A stretch of 64,000 nucleotides of DNA from Saccharum officinarum (Eukaryota > Streptophyta > Magnoliopsida > Poales > Poaceae): contig CM036199.1 of the NCBI GenBank assembly GCA_020631735.1, positions 18,331,553 to 18,395,552 of the forward strand. The letters run 5' to 3'. The notes under the pieces are model-generated. The model saw only the letters and a list, made by a program, of their open reading frames with translations. It ran no database searches and was not told where the DNA came from. The translations under genes and the position numbers were made by a program. Positions 54,990 to 64,000 of this stretch are shown here, piece after piece; positions within the stretch are counted from its first letter, which is position 1, and the number at the start of each line of letters is the position of its first letter.

Positions 54990-57900
54990 AGAAACAAGTT
55001 TGGGTTCCAAAACCGAACCATCTCAGAAACCCACTTGATACTCTACCGAACATCTCTGAGGATCTCCTTCCTAAAGCCAGAAAGCTACCAAGAGTGACAC
55101 ATACCCACAAGAAAGTGAGCCAACAACCACCCAAGAGAGAGGTGAGGTATCACTATGACTATTGCCATAGGGATGGTCACCTTGTTGAGTTTTGCTTTAG
55201 GAGGAAGAGAGATGAGCGGCGGGAGTATGAGTTGAACAACCGAAACATGTACCGCCCGCCCCATGGCGTACATGTGCCGCCTGTTCAGAGGCGCAATGCT
55301 AGGCCAAGAGGTGCAATGCCTCAAGGTGCTAGGCCTCAGGTTGCTAGACCACGCGGTGGTCATGGTGGTCGTGCCCGGCGTGGTTCAGATCATGATCAAT
55401 ATGACTTTGGACCTCGTGACAGTGGCTTTCAGTCCTACAGCTCTAGCAGACCACATTTTCCCCCACGTGGTGCTCGCTTTCCTCAAATGGGACATGGCTT
55501 GTTTGGTGTTTTTCCTAACACTTTTCCAGGGCAAATGAGCCAACACTGGTATCCTTCACAGTTTACTAACCCCAGTGTTGCGTCATTTGCTCATTCTATG
55601 TCTTTCTATTGATGCATGACGGAGGTCTGGAAAACACATGGCTCATTGATTTCGGATGCTCGCGCCACATGACCAGAAGTTCCAAATGGTTCTCCAGCCT
55701 CGACCCCGTGCAATGTAAGGAGTACATCACATTCGGGGACAATAGCAAAGGTAAAGTGCTTTCTCGTGGGACCATTCGGGTCAATGAGAGTTTTGTCTTG
55801 ATGGATGTTGCTTTGGTTTCAAACTTGCATTTCAACTTGCTTTCTGTTTCGCAACTCCATTAAGATGGCTTTAAAGTGCGCTTTAAGACCAGCTTGTCTC
55901 GAGTTCTTGACTCTCAGGGAAATCTTGTTTGCCAGATTATTCCTTTTGGCCGTGTCTTTCGAGCTGATTTTTCTCATTTCTTTGGCTCTTCTCAATGTTT
56001 GGTGGTCGGATCCTCCTCTGAGCTTTGGAAGTGGCATAGGAGACTTGGTCACTTGATCTTTGACTTACTAGCTAGGTTGAGCTCACTTGATCTAATTCAA
56101 GGATTGCCCAAGTTGAAATTTAAGAAGGATTTGGTGTGTCACCCTTGTCGTCACGGGAAGATGGTTGCCGCTTCTCACTCACCTGTGAATCAAGTCATGA
56201 CCAAGGAACCCGGCGAGCTACTTCACATGGACACAGTTGGTCCAGCTCGGGTTCGGTCAGAGGGTGGGAAGTGGTACGTTCTAGTGATCATGGACGATTT
56301 TTCTCGCTACTCTTGGGTGTTTTTCATGGAGGGTAAGGATGAGGCTTTTTTCACATGCTCGAGATTTGATTCTTCGGTTGCAAAATGAGTTCCCTAAAAA
56401 TGTCATGAGAGCGATTCGCAGTGACAATGGCACAGAATTCAAGAATACTCACTTTGAAACCTTTTGTGCTTTTTTGGGCCTTGAGCAACAGTTTTTCTCT
56501 CCCTATGTCCCTCAGCAAAATGGTGTTGTTGAGCGCAAGAATCGAACCCTTGTTGAGATGGCCAGGACGATGCTCGATGAGCATAGGACTCCTAGGAGAT
56601 ATTGGGCCGAAGCGATCAACACCGCGTGTCATGTTTCTAATCGCATCTTTCTTCGAGCCTTCATAAAGAAAACTTCTTATGAGCTGCGATTCGGTCGACT
56701 ACCCAATGTGAGCCACTTTCGAGTGTTTGGATGCAGGTGTTTCATTCTGAAACAAGGTAATTTAGATAAATTTGAGTCTCGATCCTCGGATGGTGTCTTT
56801 CTTGGTTATGCTTTACATTCTCATGCATATCGAGTACTTAATCTTGAAACTAACCGAGTCGTAGAGACTTGTGAAGTCACTTTCGATGAGACCATGCCTT
56901 GTTCTATTCCTGTCTTTGAAAGTGCAGGTGATCAGGAGATTGGTGAGAGCATCTTCGTTGAGGAGAATGAGGAAGATGCTGATTGGGGAGATGCAGAGCC
57001 AACCTCTTCGGCTGTTCCAGTCAAGTCTACGACAACTACTTCGGCTCACAGACCAGATCCATCTTCTTCCACTACATGGGGTCCGCACGAGCCGCCTCCT
57101 CAGCCTACGTCGGCTGCACCTGAGGAGGCCCCAGCAGCTGTTGAGGGGGAGGCGACATCTTTGAGGGAAGCCCCTCGGCACATCCAGCGTCGCCACCCGC
57201 CTTAAACCATGATCGGCGACATCAGTCAGCGTGTCACATGCTCAAGGTCATATGAAATCTCACATTTCGCTCATTCCACTTTTGTCGCTAATTTTGAGCC
57301 ACAAAATGTTGGACACGCACTTTCTGATTCCGATTGGGTCAATGCTATGCACGAGGAGTTACAAAACTTTGAGAGGAATGAAGTCTAGGTCTTAGTTCCA
57401 CCTCCACCTGAGTGTCACCCTATAGGTACAAAATGGGTTTTCAAGAACAAGCAAAGTGAGGATGGAGTGGTGGTGAGGAATAAGGCTAGGCTAGTGGCTC
57501 AGGGGTTTTGTCAGAAAGAGGGAGTAGACTTTGAAGAAACCTTTGCTCCTGTGGCCCGTATCGAGGCTATAAGGATGCTCTTAGCTTATGCAGCTTCGAA
57601 AGGGTTCAAGCTGTATCAAATGGATGTGAAGAGCTCTTTTTTGAACGAGTACATAGAGGAAGAGGTGTATGTGAGACAACCCCCTGGCTTTGAAAATCCT
57701 AAGTATCCCAACCATGTTTACAAACTCTACAAAGCCTTGTATAGATTGAAACAAGCCCCGAGAGCCTGGTATGAGCGTTTGAAAGCCTTCTTGCTTGCTA
57801 AGGGCTTTAAGATGGGTTCCGTAGATAAAACTTTGTTTCTCCTCAAGCAAGGCACTGACACACTTTTGGTTTAGATTTACATGGATGATATCATTTTTGG

Positions 57901-58822
57901 TGGTTCCTCTCACGCTCTTGTTGCAAAGTTTTCTGAGACTATGAGCAGGGAATTCGAGATGAGCATGATGGGCGAGTTGACATTCTTCCTCGGGCTGCAA
58001 ATCAAGCAAACACGTGAAGGAACATTCGTGCACAAAGGCAAGTACACCAAGGATCTTCTGAGGAAGTTTGATATGGGCGAGGCCAAGCCTCTTTCGATGC
58101 TCATGTCGACCACGACGGCCCTGGACGAGGACAAGGAAGGAGAAGCTGTGGACCAGAAGGAGTACCGAAGCATGATCGGATCTTTACTGTACCTGATGGC
58201 AACGAGACCGGACATCCAGTTCGCGGTCTGCTTGTGCGTGCGCTTTCAGTCTTCACCGCACACATCACATCGTCAAGCCGTCAAGCAGATCATGAGGTAC
58301 CTTCGGTTCACACCCGAATTTGGTCTTTGGTTTTTGGCTTCCTCCTCTCTTTCTCTTTGCGGTTACTATGATGCGGATTATGCTGGCTGTCGTACTGAGA
58401 GGAAGTCCACTTCTGGGACTTGTCAGTTTCGTGGGTCTTCTCTTGTGTCTTGGTCTTCTCGCAAGCAGTCCACTGTAGCCCAATCCACCACAGAAGCTGA
58501 GTATGTTGTTGCTGCTGCTTGCTGTTCCCAGTTGCTTTGGATGGTTGCTACTTTGCGAGACTATGGCTTAGAGTTTAGGCGAGTGCCTTTGTTCTGTGAT
58601 AGCACTAGTGCCATATGTGTAGCCAAAAACCCTGTTCTTCACTCCAAAACCAAGCACATAGAGGTCGGTTTTCACTTCTTGCGAGACCACTATGAGAAAG
58701 GTGACATTGACCTTATTCATGTTGACACCCACAACCAGCTCGCAGATATCTTCACTAAACCCCTTGACCAAACCCAGTTTGCTCGCTTGCGAGGAGAGCT
58801 TGGGGTTTGTTATCCTTTTTAG
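54990..58822 (+). pseudogene. Sirevirus pol, copy 2
   Basis: The domains match copy 1 at an offset of about 10299 bases: knuckle-like [11 protein letters not shown] (Cys retained, Phe in copy 1), protease with D-F-G (55648-55656), integrase zinc module and acidic residues, RT, RNase H. TAG at 57386-57388 (TGG in copy 1) is unique to copy 2. TAA near 57203, TAG at 57872-57874 and the frameshift near 56350 are shared. The RT/RNase H end is one clean frame (57881-58822, 313 codons), intact where copy 1 has a T insertion. Confidence 0.9.
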
Positions 58823-60228
58823 AAGAGGGAAGTTTGTGGTTCTTGTATATTAGTTTTTGGTTTTGTTTTTAGTTTAGCTTTTGTTTTCGCTTTTGTATCA
58901 TATTTGCATATCATATCATCATGTATCATATTGCATCTTGAGCTTCATCCTTATAGTAGCTAGATTGATACTATGCTCTTGTTGGGGATGTTATGGATAT
59001 ACATGATGTGCTTTGCTTAGACTCACTTTGATCTCTTGATATGAGCTAAAAATGCCTTTTTCAATTGTGAACTTGAATAACACTTGATGAAACTTGAAAC
59101 ATGTTCACCACTACTTGTGGCAACTAGCAGGTGTAGGTGTGTCGAGAACCCTTTTGCTTCATATATATGCTTAGTTGCTACAGCTCGTACCTTGAGTTAC
59201 ACACTTGCTTGAGAAACTTGAATTTGTGCTAAAACTTAAAAAAGCAAGGTATGAAAAGATCAGGATGGGTCTTTGCTGTCCCATGTCAGACTATCGAGAC
59301 AGCTCCCTATTACACTTAAGGGTGAACTTGAGCTCTGTAATGGATACCGAGATCACTGTCTTAAGCTTCTGATTGCTTTTGGCATAGGCTTGAAATGACC
59401 GATAAGTCAGGTTTTGATGGCATCGATAACCTCCCGCACACATTTGTTTGACAAACTTTGGTGATAAGCTGCATAACTCTGATAAAATTCAATTGAATGA
59501 AAATCTGATCAAATCATAAGTTTGTCTCATGACATGATGTGTGAACTTTGTTTAGGGTAGTTCACTTTGCATACATGTGTAGCACAAGGTTGATCTCCTG
59601 TCTATATTTGCTATGTGCTCATTTGGTGGTGGACCCTCTTTTAAATTGCTCAAACTTGATCAAACTTGCTAAAATGCCATATTTCATCTCATTTGGTCAT
59701 TTTGAGCATTTGCTAGCACTTGTATTTGTTGCTATATATACATGACAGCATCAGCTAGAGCATCTTTTCAATCTACTTGCTATAATCTTGAAGCTTCTGC
59801 ATTTGTGCATTTCTGCATTCATAGCATGTTTTGAGGGGGAGTTGTAATCCTTGGGCTCTAGCTTGATAAGTGCATATGTCAATAAGGGGGAGAGATATGT
59901 CACACTCACCATGTTAACAAGGGGGATAAGTTGTCAACAAGGGGGAGAAGTCTCTATTTCGTGCATTCATTTGAGAGAGATTGCATTTGTTCAGGGGGAG
60001 TTGCATTTGAGTTGCTTTTGCTAGATGTGTTGAGCTTTTGCCTCTTCTGGAGGGTCCGTTGCCCATGCCTTTGGGGACCAAGTTTCTGCTCATTTCAAAT
60101 GACCTGTTTTAGTTTTTCTTTGGCTTTTGGTCATTTGGTTGAGCTCTTTGTTTTCTCTTCTTCTTCTTTTTCTTTTGCTCAAGCTGTTCGTGTATTGGTG
60201 TTGACAATGCACTCATCAAGGGGAAGAT
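58823..60228 (+). other. Sirevirus 3' non-coding region with multiple polypurine tracts, copy 2
   Basis: The same 1.4 kb non-coding stretch as 48525-49928. The purine tracts recur in the same order from 59833 to the LTR-adjacent CAAGGGGAAGAT at 60217-60228, which has one extra A compared with copy 1. Confidence 0.8.
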
Positions 60229-62280
60229 TGCGAACACAAGGTTGATAAGTACCCTTGTATGTTCATTTTGTGATGAGTGATTGTCAATGTGATCCACGGA
60301 GTAGGTTGAGTGGTGACTAACCCTACCATGGTGAAAGCTATATGTACGACATGTCTCTTGGTTTGTGTTGTGCAGGTGTGGAGCTTGAAGGCGGTGGCTG
60401 ACGGCGAGGTGAAGGTCAAGGAGGACGTGTCGTGCCGATGGACCGAAGGGGTGAAGGACGGACAAGAGGCTTGGACCGAGGGACCTAGAGGTCGGGTGTC
60501 TAGCCGCGGTGGCTGACACTTGGGACATCGACAAGCACAAGAAGATATGGGAGTGACCATATTGACCGTGGAGGTGACACGCGTCGGATGGCGGGGGACG
60601 CGTATGGAGTACGCTACTCGCGGAGCGGTTTGATGGTTTGGGCCTCAAAACCATCGGAGGCGGGTTTACGGGTTTGGGCCTCAAAACCTAGGCGGAGGTT
60701 CCGAGGAAGAACGGACAGCACGTGGCGGCATCGGGGAGTTCGCGTCGAGGCAAAGCTACCGGTGAGGAGGCGCGGTGGCCGTCGGATCAACATGAAGACC
60801 GGGTTAGACCTCTACGCCCTTGGGCTTATTGGTTTAACTCTTATATATCCAGGGGCATTTAGGGCAATGTAAAATAGCCCTGTTAAATAGAGGATGGCAG
60901 CCTCTTGCCTCCTCACCTCTCTCCCACTCTTTCATTCCCCCCTTCTACCTAGGGTTTCACTTTCTAGTTCATGAGAGAGGTCTAAAAATCTAAAAATTCG
61001 TGGTTGTATACTTCTTGTGATTTGGAGTGGGAATGGAGGCCCAAATCCTCCTCTTGCCCTCTGGGGTTTCTATTAGAAGCTGTGATTTTCGTTCTCATTT
61101 TGTTCCTTTTTTCGTTCTTGGCCACGATTTGATTTTCTGGGAGTTTGAATCAATCTCAGGTGATGATTTTTGGGGATTAGGTTCGTAGCATGGTGAATTT
61201 AATCTGTGCAAATTTTTAGAGTGATTCATGGTGATTTGATCGGTTTCTTGTCCGATTTTTGGCCGTCCCTTTTTTACGTTCTTCTCTGTTCTTGAGCTGC
61301 TCGTGATGCCCAGTCGCTGTTCGCTGTACACAGAGCCATGAGTCCAGGAGCTCGTGCGCTCACTCGCGTAGGCAACCCAGGTGGTCCGTCCACCAGCAGC
61401 GCTGTGCGCTCTTGTGCCGAATCGAGCACAGCCCCTATGCAGCACCATAGCTTTTGAGCGACAAGTGCAGCAGCCTGTTCTTCTTTTTCAGATTGTGATT
61501 GGTCAGGAACTTCCGTTCTTGCATCTGTGAGATACTACTAGCCTTAATTTTTGGTATATTTAATTTTGCTTGAGTAGTATTCAGTCGCTGCTGCAGAAGG
61601 GTGCTCCGTGAACGCTGTTCGCTCGCTAGGTGCTTGCTCTCCGTTGCTGCAGGTTTCAGGCAGTGCTGTGTGTCATTGATCTCCAGTGCAGGTTTGGCCC
61701 TTTCGCCCAGCGCCGTGCTCGTGGCTCACCAGTTAGTTGGCAAGGTTATGGCACAGTTGCTTCTTGTTGATTCTTGCTTGTGAGCAGACCCACGTCAAGG
61801 ATCTCAATTGTTGTTTGTTGCAGCTTGTGCTAGTTTCAGTGCGTAAGTATTTCCTGCCTACTGCTTCTCTCGGTCTCTGTTCAGGTCCAGCAGTTCGGTG
61901 CTCTGTTTACTTCTTCAGGCAGTTGTTTTCGTTGTTCGACAAATTTGTTAGCAGCAACATGAATTAATTTGCTACAAGAAGTAATCATTACGTGCTTATT
62001 TAAATTCAGTCATAATCACATAATAGATTTGATTTCCAACAGTGTCAATTTGTTTGGTCCGTGGTTTACGCAGTTGTGATTCGATTTGAGTTCTGTTTTT
62101 ACGTTGGCCTCGTGGTGTCCCAATGTATTCTTAGGGAACATCCACCCTATCATTTGGACCATGGACATCACGTGATTACTTCGTGTGTTTGGCGGTAAAT
62201 TTGGGATAGCGGCCGAATATTTCACGAGAAATTTGAGGCTCCCATTCACCCCCCCTCTGGTCGCCGTTTTCGGTCCTTCA
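60229..62280 (+). repeat. Sirevirus LTR 4 (3' type), complete
   Basis: TGCGAACAC to CCTTCA, 2052 bp, followed at once by GCTTA. Shares diagnostic bases with LTR 2. Confidence 0.9.
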
Positions 62281-62285
62281 GCTTA
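62281..62285. repeat. target-site duplication, right (GCTTA)
   Basis: Matches 40577-40581, more than 21 kb away on the far side of the tandem pair. Confidence 0.8.
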
Positions 62286-63395
62286 AGATAAGTCATAGAG
62301 CTTTGAAAGTGCAATCAAGCCCTAATTGTGGGTTTTGGCGATAATGACCACGCAATTAGAAGACTAATAAGATTTATCGAGATGACAAACAGGGAATCTA
62401 TAATCGATGATGTTATACGAAATGGAGGAGCCCCCAATTACTAATGTTGATGGCTTCAAACTTAAAGGAGGTTTAAATTCTTTCATATTTCGAATTTGAG
62501 TATAGGAAAGGCCGTACTACAAAGGAGGACACATTGCTTAAGCTTAAGTGTGCTACTAAGTGCTCAATCTTTCACTTACATCCTCAGTTACTCAGCCAAG
62601 ACAGCCAGCACTTCACTTTTCACCTTTGTTGGCCTGGTGCGGCAGTGCCGCACCTAGAGAGAGGCACTGTCGTTACTTAAGTGACCGTTGGGGGTTGAGG
62701 GGTATTTATATCTTTCACCTTCCCTCCAACGTCTCTCTCCTTCTTCCAACCGTTCAGTTCGTGCAGAAACAAAAGAGTGCTCTTCTCTCTCCTCCATTGG
62801 TGACCTTGAGCTCCCAAGCTTTTCTATTAATTTTCTCATCAATCCTTAAGAGAAAAAGGTCCTAAACTCGATTAGAGAGCAGATCCTTTGAATCCCCAAC
62901 TCAAAAGAGCACTTGGTTCATATTTTGGCCGGCGGTTGTGTTTGTTATTCTTGGAGCTTTGCTCCTAGCTGGCTAGAGCATCGTCTATGGAGCTTGCCAA
63001 CTTGTGTGGCAGCCCTAGGAGATTTGTAATCATCTCTTACAGCTAGTAAACTCATCCCTCTTCTCAAGCCTCTTGACTTGTGTGGCAGCCCTAGCCTTAG
63101 TGACTAACCTCAACAACGTGGACTTAGACAAGCCTTGGTGGCGAGTTGAACCACAAGATAAATCCTTGTGTCACCTTGTGCTTGATTTAATTCACCTACA
63201 TTTCATATTGTTGTTGAGGTGATTTCTAGGTTTGTGGCCGATCTACTTGTGTGTGGTGTTCATACCACTTCTAGTTGTTGTTCTATGATCCATATACCTA
63301 TAGGAAGCTTAGTAATTTCTGCGATCTAAGTTTCCTTTCACAGACTTTGAATTGTGCTTCAAAGTTGTCTACAGGTGCGGCAGCGCCGCGGTTCT
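62286..63395 (+). repeat. LTR-like repeat, probably another copia family
   Basis: Opens near 62302 with 'gaaagtgcaatcaagccctaattgtgggttttggcgataatgac', the style of LTR starts in grass Sirevirus relatives. It has a TATA-like 'tatttatat' at 62703-62711 followed by a pyrimidine-rich leader. Palindromes GTGCGGCA-G-TGCCGCAC (62637-62653) and GCGGC-AGC-GCCGC (about 63378-63390) sit toward either end. The 62560-62865 frame has no domain. The family assignment is by pattern only. Confidence 0.4.
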
Positions 63396-64000
63396 AGTGA
63401 AATGTCCTAATATAGCTAGAGGGCGGTGAATAGCCTATTAAAAAATCTACAAACTCACTAGAGCAAAAGGTTAGTATAATAAATGGTGAAATGCAATTTT
63501 GCTCTAGCTCTATAAGGGTTGCAAGCCACCTATCCAACAATTTTAGTCACTATGATCACTATAACAGTCAATAGCTAAGTCACTACGAGCTCTCAAAAGC
63601 TAGCTACACTAAAGAACTCAACTAGGTAAGAAGCTACACTAGCAAAGATAATACAAGCTCTCAAAACTAATTACATTAAAGAGCTTGCTGCAACTAGTTT
63701 GCCGAAAAGTAAATGAGAGGTATGTGATCTTTATACCGCCACATAGAGGATGAACCAATCACAATATATGATGACCAATCACTGGGAGAAATCCAATCAT
63801 ACACAAAATGAACACAAGCTTTTTCTCCCGAGGTTCACGTGCTTACCGACACGCTAATCCCTGTTGTGTCGACCAACACTTGGTGGTTCGGTGGCTAAGA
63901 GATGTAGCATAAACCTCATCCAACTCGTGAATACCGCAAGAACCTACCCATAAGTGAGGTAACTCAATGACACGAGCAATTTACTAGAACTACCTTTTGC
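63396..64000. repeat. repeat-like DNA, family not identified
   Basis: Begins 'tgtcctaatatagctagagggcggtgaatagcc', a word combination that is repetitive in grass genomes. Short direct repeats of 'agctacactaaagaact' and 'ctctcaaaa' occur at 63590-63685. No coding frame. Confidence 0.35.

Larger units (their letters stand above)
40582..62280 (+). mobile_element. Sirevirus (Ty1/copia, SIRE/Maximus lineage) tandem pair
   Basis: Layout: LTR (40582-42632), internal 1 (42633-49928), broken central LTR region (49929-52934 with gap), internal 2 (52935-60228), LTR (60229-62280). Lineage evidence: LTRs of about 2 kb, tRNA-Met primer site, long coiled-coil gag, a late CCHC-like knuckle in front of the protease, copia gene order (integrase before RT), a 1.4 kb non-coding stretch after RNase H, and repeated polypurine tracts. 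The internals are nearly identical in length (7296 and 7294) and share lesions. Only the outer edges carry GCTTA. Confidence 0.9.

Overview
This window is plant nuclear DNA. GT-AG introns, GH1 beta-glucosidase, G-type lectin receptor kinase, F-box/DUF295 and TAD2 coding sequence, and a dense, nested load of LTR retrotransposons, LINEs, hAT elements and MITEs all say so. The repeat families (a Sirevirus with 2 kb LTRs, a chromovirus with 4.1 kb LTRs, MITEs ending in GGCCCTGTTC-like repeats) and the GC-rich single-exon F-box gene point to a grass, probably an andropogonoid such as sugarcane, sorghum or Miscanthus. The species is inference. Two 100-base N runs (22613-22712 and 51483-51582) are scaffold gaps, and many isolated one-base frameshifts suggest either decay or imperfect base calling.

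Layout. 1-780: GC-rich DNA, possibly the 5' end of a minus-strand gene. 784-~7187: a hAT element with a decayed transposase gene, split by a minus-strand L1-type LINE (3723-6878) and followed by a MITE. 7317-9800: no gene recognised. 9818-12145: a minus-strand G-type lectin receptor-kinase pseudogene, cut by a short RTE-type LINE with a perfect 17-bp target duplication and truncated at its 5' end. 12218-12564: a two-exon fragment of the tRNA adenosine deaminase TAD2. 12600-14375: the 3' end of a GH1 beta-glucosidase. 14600-15957: degenerate tandem repeats, a MITE and the 3' end of a PGIP-like LRR gene. 16531-22298: a second, nearly complete GH1 copy that lacks the penultimate exon and has frameshifts.

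22367-22612: the end of an internally deleted hAT. 22713-35361: a Ty3/gypsy chromovirus (Tekay/Del-like) with its 5' LTR cut by the gap. It carries an extra ORF before gag whose first 24 residues resemble the histone H3 tail. 35362-36405: LINE 3' fragment. 37896-39308: an intact F-box/DUF295-like gene, the only protein-coding gene here that looks undamaged. 39484-39835: MITE. 40582-62280: two nearly identical Sirevirus (Ty1/copia) units head to tail, with one 5-bp target duplication (GCTTA) flanking the pair as a whole. 62286-64000: further LTR-like repeat DNA.

The host-gene pieces do not form a pathway. They are a graveyard of duplicated and truncated defence or metabolism genes (lectin RLK, PGIP-like LRR, beta-glucosidase) with retroelement insertions. 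The main points of interest are the H3-tail-like ORF in the chromovirus, the single-target tandem Sirevirus pair with shared lesions, and the clear insertion and breakpoint footprints in the receptor-kinase and beta-glucosidase loci.
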